This document shows, in pieces, positions 33,950 to 42,225 of a stretch of 64,000 nucleotides of DNA; positions within the stretch are counted from its first letter, which is position 1, and the number at the start of each line of letters is the position of its first letter. Origin of the DNA: Pseudomonas sp. 31-12 (GTDB lineage: Bacteria; Pseudomonadota; Gammaproteobacteria; Pseudomonadales; Pseudomonadaceae); the NCBI RefSeq assembly GCF_003151075.1, contig NZ_CP029482.1, positions 4,464,001-4,528,000 on the forward strand, written 5' to 3'. Under the pieces are notes generated by a model, which had not been told where the DNA came from, made no database searches, and was given only the letters and a program-made list of their open reading frames with translations. A program made the position numbers and the translations under genes.

Positions 33950-35281
33950 ATGATTCCCTCGAACGAACAGATCGCGGCACTGATCCGCGACGACAGCGTG
34001 CACAAAAGCGTCTACACCGACCCTCAACTGTTTGATCTGGAAATGCAGCGAATCTATGGTCAGGCATGGATCTACGTCGGCCATGAAAGCCAGGTCAAAA
34101 ACGTCGGTGACTACCACACAACACGCATCGGCGATCAGGACGTGATTCTGGTTCGCGGTGCCGATAAAAACGTCAATGTGCTCTACAATCGTTGCCCGCA
34201 CAAAGGCGCCAAGCTGGTGGCCGAAGGCGATGGCAACGTCGGCAAGTTCTTCCGCTGCCCTTACCACGCCTGGACCTTCAAACTGGACGGCCAGCACCTT
34301 TCGGCACCGTTGAAGAACGGCTTCGAAGGCACCTGCTTCAACCCCCGGCACCCGGACTTTTCAATGGTGAGCCTGGCGCGGGTCGACAGCTATCGGGGCT
34401 TCGTGTTCGCCAGCCAGATCGATCATGGTCCAGACCTGAAAAGCTTTCTCGGCGGCGTGATCACTTCCATCGACAACCTCTGCGATCGCTCGCCAGTGGG
34501 TGAAGTCGAAGTGGCCGGTGGTATTTTTCGGGTAATGCAGCGTTCCAACTGGAAAGTCTTCTACGAAAACCTCCACGACACCATGCACGCTCGCGTCACG
34601 CATGAGTCCTCGGTGGACGCGGCCCGCAGCGAGGCCGAATCCTTGGGAGAAATGCCATTCGAACTGCTGATCATGGACGGCAACGGCGAGCCTTACGATT
34701 TCTGGGAGAAGCTCGAACTGCGCGCCTACAACAATGGACATGGTTACATGGAAGCGATTTTCGACCCGGCGGCGGCCGAGCGCGACGAAGTGTCCAAGGC
34801 CCACTTCGAATGCCTGAGCGATGCCTATGGCGAAGAACGCGCCCGAGGCATCATGGGGATGAATCGCCACAACACCGTGATCTACGGGAGCGGCTCGCCC
34901 CACACCGTGTTCATGCAGTTCCGAGTGATCCGGCCGATGGCCGTCGACCGAACCCTGGTGGAAATCCAGACGTTCCGCTGCAAAGGCGCTCCGGATGCCG
35001 TATTTGACCGGGCGCTGACGTACGCCAACGTCATCAACTCGCCCTCCTCCAACGTCATGCCCGACGACGTCGAAGTCTATGCCCGTTGTCAGGAGGGCAA
35101 CATGACCCGTGGCGGTGAATGGATCAGCATGCATCGTTATGTCGGCACCGACCGCTTGCTGCCCGATGGCGCGGTCTCGACCAATGGCACCAGCGAGCTG
35201 CCGATGCGTAACCAGTTCGCCGCCTGGAAGCACTACATGACCGCCACCCTGATCGCCAAGGAGAGCACCCATGCTGCTTGA
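33950..35281 (+). CDS. Aromatic ring-hydroxylating dioxygenase, alpha subunit (uncharacterised)
   Basis: A 443-residue catalytic subunit. The Rieske cluster ligands are Cys82, His84, Cys103 and His106 (RCPHKG and CPYHAW). The mononuclear-iron site is ENLHDTMHARVTH with Asp210, His213 and His218. The C-terminal half determines substrate choice; an unusual VMQRSNWKVFYEN strand replaces the GNWKxxxEN of benzoate-type enzymes. AAAAGGAGA precedes the start. It overlaps the beta subunit gene by 11 bp. The substrate is unknown; a bicyclic or N-substituted aromatic acid is possible. Confidence 0.85.
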   Translation: MIPSNEQIAALIRDDSVHKSVYTDPQLFDLEMQRIYGQAWIYVGHESQVKNVGDYHTTRIGDQDVILVRGADKNVNVLYNRCPHKGAKLVAEGDGNVGKFFRCPYHAWTFKLDGQHLSAPLKNGFEGTCFNPRHPDFSMVSLARVDSYRGFVFASQIDHGPDLKSFLGGVITSIDNLCDRSPVGEVEVAGGIFRVMQRSNWKVFYENLHDTMHARVTHESSVDAARSEAESLGEMPFELLIMDGNGEPYDFWEKLELRAYNNGHGYMEAIFDPAAAERDEVSKAHFECLSDAYGEERARGIMGMNRHNTVIYGSGSPHTVFMQFRVIRPMAVDRTLVEIQTFRCKGAPDAVFDRALTYANVINSPSSNVMPDDVEVYARCQEGNMTRGGEWISMHRYVGTDRLLPDGAVSTNGTSELPMRNQFAAWKHYMTATLIAKESTHAA

Positions 35282-35804
35282 TCGCACCTTCGACGTCTCG
35301 ACTCACGCCCTGATCCCGGCCCAGGTACCCAACGAAGCCTTGCGCGAGATCGAGCAGTTCCTCTATCGCGAAGCACGCCTGCTGGATGAGCGCCGCTTCT
35401 GGGAGTGGGACCAACTGTTTACCGATGCGGGTATGTACTGGGTGCCACACCTGCATGGGCAGGCCGACCCTTTCGAGCACATTTCGCTGTTCTGGGAAAA
35501 CCGCATGCTGCGCGAAGTGCGCATCCGCCGGGTAGAGAACATACGTAACTGGTCGCAACAACCACCGACCCGCACGGCTCATCTGGTGGGCAATGTGATG
35601 GTCGAAGGACTCGACAGCCAAGGGCTGCTGGTGGTGAGCGCGACGTTCCAAGTCAGCGAATGGCGTCTTGAACAACGCCAGTTGGCCGGGCGCTACACCT
35701 ACAAGCTGGCCAGTCAGGACAGCGGCGGCTGGAAAATCCAGCTCAAGCGGGTTGACCTGACCAACTGCAACGATGTGTTCGCCAACCTTGAGGTCTTTGT
35801 CTGA
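35271..35804 (+). CDS. Ring-hydroxylating dioxygenase, beta subunit
   Basis: A 177-residue small subunit of the SnoaL/NTF2-like fold that forms the alpha3beta3 oxygenase. It has the characteristic IEQFLYREARLLDERRFWEWDQLFTDAGMYWVP opening and the R-N-W and TAHLVGNV core. Its start lies within the end of the alpha gene and its stop overlaps the next ATG, indicating a single translated unit. Confidence 0.85.
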   Translation: MLLDRTFDVSTHALIPAQVPNEALREIEQFLYREARLLDERRFWEWDQLFTDAGMYWVPHLHGQADPFEHISLFWENRMLREVRIRRVENIRNWSQQPPTRTAHLVGNVMVEGLDSQGLLVVSATFQVSEWRLEQRQLAGRYTYKLASQDSGGWKIQLKRVDLTNCNDVFANLEVFV

Positions 35805-36397
35805 TGGGGCGCCCGACCGTATTGGCCCTGCATTATCAGAATGACGTCTTGCATCCTGACGGCCGCATCCGGGTCGGGATCGCAGCCGATGATCCGGCAC
35901 GTGACGCCGTGCTGGACGCCGCCATCAGGCTGCAGCAAGGTGCCCGCGCACGGGGCTGGCCGATCATTCATGTGCGCGTGGCGTATCGCCCGGACTATGC
36001 CGACCTGGTACAGAACGCGCCGATCCTGCGTGCCGTCGCGGCCAGCGGTGCCGTCCAGGAAGGCACTTGGGGCGCGCAGTTCCATGACGCGTTGCAACCG
36101 CTGGAAGGCCCGGACGAGTTCGTCGTCACTCATACCCGCATCAACGCGTTTTACGGCACACCGCTGGACACCCTGTTGCGTCAGCTCGAAACGCGACAGT
36201 TGCTGATCGCCGGCGTCGCCACCCACTCGGTGGTGGAAAGCACGGTCCGGCATGCCGTCGATTGCGGTTTCGAAGTCACGGTGCTCGCCGACGCCTGCGC
36301 CGCCGCCCGCCCCGCGACTCATCTGGCGGCGCTGGACAGCATGCGGTTGATCGCCACTGTCACGGATGTCGCAAGCACCCTGGAGTCAATGCCATGA
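35804..36397 (+). CDS. Isochorismatase-like hydrolase lacking the catalytic Cys
   Basis: A 197-residue protein of the isochorismatase/cysteine-hydrolase fold. Asp14 in YQNDV is present. The usual Lys is His110 (VTHTRINAFYGTPL), and the nucleophilic Cys position in GVATHSVVESTVRHA is Val143. Amidase members therefore cannot be its model; true isochorismatases such as EntB and PhzD also lack the Cys but keep the Lys. It may hydrolyse a vinyl ether or be non-catalytic. Its stop and the SDR start overlap (ATGA). Confidence 0.75.
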   Translation: MGRPTVLALHYQNDVLHPDGRIRVGIAADDPARDAVLDAAIRLQQGARARGWPIIHVRVAYRPDYADLVQNAPILRAVAASGAVQEGTWGAQFHDALQPLEGPDEFVVTHTRINAFYGTPLDTLLRQLETRQLLIAGVATHSVVESTVRHAVDCGFEVTVLADACAAARPATHLAALDSMRLIATVTDVASTLESMP

Positions 36398-37206
36398 AGT
36401 CCATTCCTACTGCCAACCTGCAAGGTCAGGTGGCGATTGTCACGGGCAGCACCCAGGGCCTGGGTACTGACATTGCTCGTCAACTGTTAAACGCCGGCGC
36501 CAGCGTCATGCTGGTCGGCCGCAACCGTGACACCGGGGCGGCACTGGCCTATGAGTTGGGTCAGCGGTGTCGCTTTGTCGCCTGCAATGTCGAACTGGAC
36601 GAGGATATCGATGACTGTATCGACACAACGCTGGCCGCCTTCGGCCGTCTCGACATTCTGGTCAATAACGCCTGTGTCTACGAAGATCAGGGGCTACAGT
36701 CAGACCGCGAACAATGGTTGAACACCCTCAACACTAATCTGGTGTCGGCGGCAATTTTCGTACAGAAAGCCACGCCACACATGAATGAAGGCGGCACGGT
36801 GATCAACATCGGAAGCACCGGCGGTAAGTTCGGCGCGGCCGGGCGAGCCCTGTACCCGGCGTCCAAGGCCGGATTGCTGCAGCTGACCAGAAACCTTGCG
36901 GTGAGCCTGGCACCGGCTTCGATCCGGGTCATCAGCGTCTCGCCGGCCTGGACCTGGTCGCCGTCGGTGGCGAACCTGAGCGGCGGCGACCTTGCAGTGG
37001 CCGACCGTGTAGGGGCTACCTTTCACCCGCTTGGGCGCGTCGGGCGCGGCGAGGAGATTGGCCAGGTGGTCGCCTTTCTGTGCAGCCATGGCGCGTCCTG
37101 GATTACCGGGGTGGACATTCCGGTGGACGGCGGTTTCTCGATCCTCGGCCCCGATCAGGGCCTCTCGCCCCGGGTGTGGTTCGAGCGTTTGCGTGACCCG
37201 GCCTGA
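36394..37206 (+). CDS. Short-chain dehydrogenase/reductase
   Basis: A 270-residue classical SDR. It has the cofactor loop TGSTQGLG (about residues 18-25), NNA in ILVNNACV, catalytic Ser in NIGSTGG and YxxxK as YPASK. It ends in ITGVDIPVDGGFS. In a Rieske pathway it would rearomatise the cis-dihydrodiol using NAD+, although some position-specific residues differ from BenD-type enzymes. It is coupled to the isochorismatase-like gene upstream. Confidence 0.8.
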   Translation: MKSIPTANLQGQVAIVTGSTQGLGTDIARQLLNAGASVMLVGRNRDTGAALAYELGQRCRFVACNVELDEDIDDCIDTTLAAFGRLDILVNNACVYEDQGLQSDREQWLNTLNTNLVSAAIFVQKATPHMNEGGTVINIGSTGGKFGAAGRALYPASKAGLLQLTRNLAVSLAPASIRVISVSPAWTWSPSVANLSGGDLAVADRVGATFHPLGRVGRGEEIGQVVAFLCSHGASWITGVDIPVDGGFSILGPDQGLSPRVWFERLRDPA

Positions 37207-37274
37207 ATCGCTCGACAGCTCCCATTGAACAACGCCAATAAAACCTGATGATGAGTCGATAACGAGGTAACACC

Positions 37275-38510
37275 ATGGGTAAGATAATCACCGTAAAAGC
37301 CAGCGACGGCAGCGGCAGCTTCACCGGTTACCTGGCACTACCCGCCAGCGGCAAGGGCCCCGGCGTGGTAATCGGCCAGGAAATTTTCGGCATCAACGCC
37401 AACATGCGCGAAGTAGCCGATTTTTACGCCGAGGAAGGGTATGTAGCCCTTGTGCCGGACCTGTTCTGGCGACTGGAACCGGGCGTAGAACTGGGCTACA
37501 CCGAAGCCGACTTCGCCCGTGCCATCGAGCTGTTTCAGCGCATGGACGTGGACAAGGCTGTCGATGACATCGACGCCAGTTTCAAGGCCCTCAGCGATTT
37601 CCCCGAAGTCGAGGACGTCGGTTTCGGCTATGTGGGTTTCTGCATGGGCGGCAAGCTGGCCTACCTGACGGCGACGAGAACCGACGCCGCCTGCTCGGTG
37701 GGCTATTACGGCATGGGCATTGAACAGTTGCTCGACGAAGCCGACAACATCAAAGGCCGCCTGGTGCTGCACTTCGCTGAACAGGATGGCTACTGCGATG
37801 GCAATGCCCGCCTGCAGATCAGCCAGCGCTTGGGCGGCCGCAACGACGTCGAGATTTACACCTACCCCGACGTCGACCATGCCTTCGCCCGCAACGGTGG
37901 CATGCACTACAACAAGCCGGCCGCGTTGATGGCCCATCAGCGCAGCATCGCAGCGCTCAAGCAGGCAATCGGCCCGAATTACAACCTGTCCGAGCTGTGG
38001 GAAAAGCACATCGAATTCGAGTTTGCCGTTCGCGATGTCCCGGCGACCATGGCGACCATGGTTGCCGAACCTTACGTCAACCACATTCCGACCATGACTG
38101 GTGGCGTGGGCTACCGCGAATTGAGCCGTTTCTACCAGAACCATTTTGTCCATGCCAATCCGCCGGACATGAAGCTGGTGCCCATCTCTCGCACTGTTGG
38201 CGCCTCGCAAATCGTCGACGAGTTCGTGATGTGTTTCACCCACACCAGCGAAATCGACTGGATGCTGCCCAACGTCGCACCGACTGGTCAATACGTCGAA
38301 ATACCGATGCTCGGGGTCATCAAGTTCCGTGGCGACAAGTTGTGTCACGAACACATCTATTGGGACCAGGCCAGCGTTCTGGTGCAGATCGGCCTGCTCG
38401 ACCCCACCGGGCTGCCTGTGGCCGGTATCGAAACGGCGAAGAAACTGCTCGACGAACAACGGCCGTCCAATACGCTAATGGGCAAATGGGCGGACAGCAC
38501 CGAACAGTAA
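37275..38510 (+). CDS. Dienelactone hydrolase fused to an NTF2-like domain
   Basis: A 411-residue two-domain protein. Residues 1 to about 230 are a dienelactone hydrolase with Cys123 in GFCMGG, Asp171 and His202 (DVDHAF), the Cys-Asp-His triad. Residues about 240-400 form a SnoaL/NTF2-like domain (ELWEKHIEFEFAVRDVPATM ... VEIPMLGVIKFRGDKL). It would open a lactone or enol ester formed after ring oxidation. It lies 68 bp after the SDR gene with an AACGAGG upstream. The added domain may isomerise or cyclise the substrate or product. Confidence 0.8.
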   Translation: MGKIITVKASDGSGSFTGYLALPASGKGPGVVIGQEIFGINANMREVADFYAEEGYVALVPDLFWRLEPGVELGYTEADFARAIELFQRMDVDKAVDDIDASFKALSDFPEVEDVGFGYVGFCMGGKLAYLTATRTDAACSVGYYGMGIEQLLDEADNIKGRLVLHFAEQDGYCDGNARLQISQRLGGRNDVEIYTYPDVDHAFARNGGMHYNKPAALMAHQRSIAALKQAIGPNYNLSELWEKHIEFEFAVRDVPATMATMVAEPYVNHIPTMTGGVGYRELSRFYQNHFVHANPPDMKLVPISRTVGASQIVDEFVMCFTHTSEIDWMLPNVAPTGQYVEIPMLGVIKFRGDKLCHEHIYWDQASVLVQIGLLDPTGLPVAGIETAKKLLDEQRPSNTLMGKWADSTEQ

Positions 38511-38522
38511 TCGAACACTGCA

Positions 38523-38554
38523 CCCTTGTAGTAGCGAGCTTGCTCCTACAAGGG
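38523..38554. repeat. REP-like inverted repeat between convergent genes
   Basis: CCCTTGTAG and CTACAAGGG flank a 14-nt loop containing GCGAGCTTGCT, a core seen in Pseudomonas REP families. It separates the hydrolase-fusion gene from the convergent AraC gene and may act as a transcript boundary. Confidence 0.6.
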
Positions 38555-38565
38555 GCAGCGTTTGA

Positions 38566-39588
38566 CTATCTGATGGCAGCCGTCTGATGCGGGAGTTCGC
38601 CAAAGCGTTCACGGTAATAACGGGCGAAACGACCAAGATGCCCAAAGCCATGCTCCAGGGCGACTTCGGTAATGCTCACGTCGCAACGGCCGAGCAAACG
38701 ATCACGCACCGCTTCAAGCCGCAGGTTTCGCAACCGCTCCATGGGCGTTTGTCCGTAACAGCGCTGGCACAGAGTATTGAGGCTACGCTCACTCATGCCC
38801 GCCGCAGCTGCCAGTTCGCCCAGGGAAAGTGCTTCACCCAGGCGACTGCGCATCAAATCTTCGATTTTATGCAACTGCCGCAATGCCTGACGCTGTGCCG
38901 GCGACTCAACGACCGCCATCGGCGAACCGTCGACTTTCGGTGGATGGGTCAGCAGGAACAGCGGCAGGCTTTCTTCCAGATGTCGCAACCAGTGCGCATG
39001 CACCGGCTCACCCGCGCTGGCCCCCAGTTGCTCAAGCAAATCATCGACCAGGCGCAACCAGCCACGCGCCTGTCCGGTGTCGAGCCGGTAAGCGGGTGGC
39101 AAGCTGAAATCGGCGGCCAGCCCGCCTTCGTCCACCAGCCTTTCCTGCATCAGCCTCAACAATGAGCGCGGCACCTTGAGCAGCAACTGTTCGCAGCCAC
39201 TGTGCCAGACCAGTCGCGCCTGTCGATTGGGCGAAAGCACGGCCACCTGACCCGCCTCCAGCTCCAGCGCCAGCCCGTCGCACTCGATACTCGCCCGCCC
39301 GCGCATCGGCATCTGCATCAAGACGAAATCGGTAAAAGGCCGTGGCCGTACCTCGACCTCGGCGCCATAACGCAGGACAAACAATTGGCAACGCCCCACT
39401 TCAGCGCGAAAAAAAGCCGTGTCAACATTGCCGCTGCGCCAACTCAGATCGTGTTCGACCAACTCACGGGCGAGCAGCCGATGACTTTCTTGCCGCGAGC
39501 GGCTGGTGAAGACCGGTGTCTGGCACAACCTCGACAGATCAAGCCCCGTGCCAGCGCCTGGCATAGGGTGAACCGATAGCCCAGCCAT
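38566..39588 (-). CDS. AraC/XylS-family regulator
   Basis: A 340-residue activator. The N-terminal AraC-binding-like domain (ELVEHDLSWRSGNVDTAFFR..., FVLMQMPMRGRASIE) is followed by a C-terminal double helix-turn-helix with LSLGELAAAAGMSERSLNTLCQRCYGQTPMERLRNLRLEAVRDRLL and the conserved VALEHGFGHLGRFARYYRERFGELP. It is convergent with the unknown Rieske cluster, which it probably controls. Its ATG comes three bases after the stop of the upstream AraC gene, so the two regulators are very likely made from one mRNA. Confidence 0.85.
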   Translation of the reverse strand: MAGLSVHPMPGAGTGLDLSRLCQTPVFTSRSRQESHRLLARELVEHDLSWRSGNVDTAFFRAEVGRCQLFVLRYGAEVEVRPRPFTDFVLMQMPMRGRASIECDGLALELEAGQVAVLSPNRQARLVWHSGCEQLLLKVPRSLLRLMQERLVDEGGLAADFSLPPAYRLDTGQARGWLRLVDDLLEQLGASAGEPVHAHWLRHLEESLPLFLLTHPPKVDGSPMAVVESPAQRQALRQLHKIEDLMRSRLGEALSLGELAAAAGMSERSLNTLCQRCYGQTPMERLRNLRLEAVRDRLLGRCDVSITEVALEHGFGHLGRFARYYRERFGELPHQTAAIR

Positions 39589-39591
39589 GGC

Positions 39592-40605
39592 TCAAAGCGA
39601 CCGGTTTCGGCGAGCTTCGTTACGTTGCAGGGTGGAGCTCGGGGTTTCATCGAACAGCTTGCGATACTCGCTGGAGAACCGTCCCAAGTGGGTGAACCCC
39701 CACCCCATGGCGATCACCGAAATGTTGCGCGCCGAATTGTCCTCGAGGATTTCCTGGCGCACAGCATCCAGCCGGTGCTTCTTCAGATACGCCATCGGCG
39801 ACATGCCGAAGTATTTCTTGAAACCTTCGAACAGCTTGAACCGCGACACACCGGAAATCGCCTCGATGTCTTCCAGGTGCAGCGCTTCGCGGGCATTTTC
39901 GTGGATGTACTGCTTGGCTCGAATCAGGTAGTGGGGCAACTTGACGCCGAGCACACCGCGCAACTCTTCGGAGTAGTTATTCGGCTGGGCGAGGATCAAC
40001 CCCTTGATCAGCGAACTCTCGATGTCGCGTGTGAAAAACGTCTGGTCATACAGCTCGCGGCTACGCTCCAGTTCGCCAATAAAGTAACGCGCCATGCGCC
40101 ACCAGGAGGCAGAAGAACCGTTGACGGCGTCCATCACCGGTTCGAAACGCAAGGGGGTTTCCAAGGGTCGCTGCAACATGTCTTCAAGGGATTTGCGCAT
40201 GGCCGCGCGGGTGATGACGACCTGGATCTTGCGGCAATCACCGTTGATCGTCAGTTCCTGGTTTTCGTGAGGCGACACGATGATTGCGCAGTCCCGATCA
40301 GACGTTACCTGACAGCCGCTCTTGCTCAAGTGCTGTTCACCGACGAGGGGCAGACTGAGACTGTAGCTGCTCAGGTGTTCGGCGTCTTCGATGCCGACCG
40401 TGACGTCGGTGCCGTACTCGATCATCCCCAGCGTGGTGGACATAGATTTGAGTACATTGCCGCTGTGATGGAACTGAATGCGATTGGGATGGCTGGTCTT
40501 GAGCAGATGTGGCCCACAGATCCCGGCCATCCACTGCCGCGCACCATTGAGGTCATAACGCTCGATACGAATGTCACGAACATGTACATCAGGACTTGTA
40601 CTCAT
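39592..40605 (-). CDS. antR: AraC/XylS-family regulator, probable anthranilate activator
   Basis: A 337-residue regulator with an AraC_binding_2-type sensor domain (HHSGNVLKSMSTTLGMIEYGTDVTVGIED, LSLPLVGEQ) and a C-terminal helix-turn-helix pair ending GWGFTHLGRFSSEYRKLFDETPS. It neighbours the antABC region, where Pseudomonas encodes AntR, the anthranilate-responsive activator; the symbol rests on that context and general resemblance. The start ATG shares bases with the stop of a 23-residue leader frame. It is followed three bases later by a second AraC gene. Confidence 0.7.
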   Translation of the reverse strand: MSTSPDVHVRDIRIERYDLNGARQWMAGICGPHLLKTSHPNRIQFHHSGNVLKSMSTTLGMIEYGTDVTVGIEDAEHLSSYSLSLPLVGEQHLSKSGCQVTSDRDCAIIVSPHENQELTINGDCRKIQVVITRAAMRKSLEDMLQRPLETPLRFEPVMDAVNGSSASWWRMARYFIGELERSRELYDQTFFTRDIESSLIKGLILAQPNNYSEELRGVLGVKLPHYLIRAKQYIHENAREALHLEDIEAISGVSRFKLFEGFKKYFGMSPMAYLKKHRLDAVRQEILEDNSARNISVIAMGWGFTHLGRFSSEYRKLFDETPSSTLQRNEARRNRSL

Positions 40606-40676
40606 CACGGGGCACCCACGGCTGTTTTATGAACGCGCTCTGACGGCACGCCTCTGTTCGAAAGAGCAATCTTCAT
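40605..40676 (-). CDS. Putative 23-residue leader peptide of the regulator operon
   Basis: An ATG at 40676 preceded by a strong GGAGGGAGG (eight bases away) opens a 23-codon frame (MKIALSNRGVPSERVHKTAV...). Its TGA stop overlaps the ATG of the regulator gene (TGATG). The regulator has no good ribosome-binding site of its own, so translation would depend on coupling to this leader. It is not recognised as a known leader peptide; attenuation or simple coupling are both possible. Confidence 0.55.
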   Translation of the reverse strand: MKIALSNRGVPSERVHKTAVGAP

Positions 40677-40713
40677 GCCGCGTGCCTCCCTCCGGGGGCC
40701 GGCCGAAATATAC

Positions 40714-40740
40714 GGATAACATTCACCGAATAATCGGATA
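40714..40740. promoter_or_regulatory. Repeated GGATA boxes upstream of the regulator operon
   Basis: GGATA occurs at 40714 and 40736, 22 bp apart, each preceded by CCGAA within 11 bp. XylS/BenR-type activators use paired direct sites ending GGNTA at 21-22 bp spacing, so this may be an autoregulatory operator. The remaining 40741-40968 stretch shows no gene. Confidence 0.4.
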
Positions 40741-40968
40741 GGGACAGTGCATCGCCAGGACCGTCCATGCCCCTGAACGCCCTTCTCACGCCGTAAACTC
40801 AGGTATGGCGCTGCAAAAAAGAGCAGACGCCCACCGGTCGGCACAATAGGCATGCATTGAACACCAAGCGTGATTGGGTATTACCTGCCCAGATGAGCAG
40901 GCAGGTGTTACCCCCTGGAATTGTTGAAGCGTAGAAGCCCGAAGTCTTGCTCGGGTGGGGCTGATCGC

Positions 40969-42225
40969 TTACCAGAATTTCCAGGTGTAGGTGGTGATAA
41001 GGCGGTTTTCGTCGAAGTCATTACCGTGTCGGAACTTGACGTTGATGTTGCGCAGTTCGACGCCAAGGTTCTTCAGCGGGCCTTCCTGAACCACGTAGGA
41101 CAGGTAGATATTTCGCTCCGATTCGCTGTTGTCGCTGAGGACGCCGCGATCGATGTCGGTGCCGCGCATGTAACGCGTCATCAGCTTCAAACCCGGCACA
41201 CCCACACCAGCGAAATCGAAGTCATAGCGTGCCTGCCAGGATTTTTCGTTGGGTTTGACGAAAGCGATGGCCGACCAGTTCACCAGGTAAGGCTGCGGCG
41301 CGTAACCATTCAGGGTCGGGAACGTGCTGTCGCCGAGCATCCGCTGATAACCCAGGCCAAAGGAGTGTGCACCTTTGCGCACGGTGGTCATGGCGCCATA
41401 GGAGCGGTTATCGATGCGACCGTACAGGGCGTCGCCATCTTCCTTGTTGTTGAAATAACGCAAATCGGTTTTCAGAGCGTAACCGCCGCCCAAGTCTGCC
41501 AGGTAGGTTGCACCCAGATAATGCTGGCGATAGATGTCTTCCAACTGACCGTAGAAATAGGTCCCGGTCAGCGCCGGCGTGAACGCGTAGCTGGCACCGC
41601 CGAAGTTCAAACCATCGCTGCGGCGCTGCACGTCAGGCCCGTTGAACAAGTACATTTTTTCGCTGTTGGAGGATTCGCGACCGCTGATTTCGGTGAAGCG
41701 CCCGCCCGTCAGCGTCAGCTTGTCCACCTCTTTGGACTCGATCAGGGTGCCGTGATACGTGGTGACCAGTTGCCGCGAATCGTCGGTGTAGGCCACCGGC
41801 AGCGTTGGCCGATGCTCACCGTATTTCAACTCGGTTTTGGAATAGCGCACCTTCGCGGTGTAGCCGCCACGGCCATAGTCGGTCGCTTGCTCTTGCTTGC
41901 TGACGCTATAGGGAATGATGCTGTCAGGCCCCCTGCCACCACCGCCGTCGAGCCGGTAGGCGTACTGCATCGAAGCGTCCAGGCCAAACTGCAGCGGCCC
42001 CTCGGTGTAGCCCGAGATAAAGCGCAGGTCGAAGCCCTGGGTCCAGCTGCCGACGCGGGAATTCTTCGGGTTTTCGCCCTTGAAGTCGCGATCGATGTAA
42101 AAGTTGCGCAAGCCCAGCCCCAGGTGGCTGTCTTCAACGAAGTCCGCCTGGGCCATCATCGGTGTAATCATTCCCGCCAGGCTGGCCGTCTGCACGCAAC
42201 GGGTAAACCAACTCGCTTGAAACAT
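40969..42225 (-). CDS. OprD-family outer-membrane porin
   Basis: A 418-residue beta-barrel porin (about 18 strands) with a signal peptide cleaved after residues MMAQA (about 26). The mature protein opens DFVEDSHLGLGLRNFYIDRDFK, and it ends in an aromatic residue (ITTYTWKFW), as outer-membrane barrels do. OprD/OpdK relatives (for example BenF, VanP) admit aromatic carboxylates. It is divergent from antA, whose substrate anthranilate is a likely cargo. AAGAGGGG precedes the ATG. A close relative is encoded at 54649-55926. Confidence 0.88.
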   Translation of the reverse strand: MFQASWFTRCVQTASLAGMITPMMAQADFVEDSHLGLGLRNFYIDRDFKGENPKNSRVGSWTQGFDLRFISGYTEGPLQFGLDASMQYAYRLDGGGGRGPDSIIPYSVSKQEQATDYGRGGYTAKVRYSKTELKYGEHRPTLPVAYTDDSRQLVTTYHGTLIESKEVDKLTLTGGRFTEISGRESSNSEKMYLFNGPDVQRRSDGLNFGGASYAFTPALTGTYFYGQLEDIYRQHYLGATYLADLGGGYALKTDLRYFNNKEDGDALYGRIDNRSYGAMTTVRKGAHSFGLGYQRMLGDSTFPTLNGYAPQPYLVNWSAIAFVKPNEKSWQARYDFDFAGVGVPGLKLMTRYMRGTDIDRGVLSDNSESERNIYLSYVVQEGPLKNLGVELRNINVKFRHGNDFDENRLITTYTWKFW

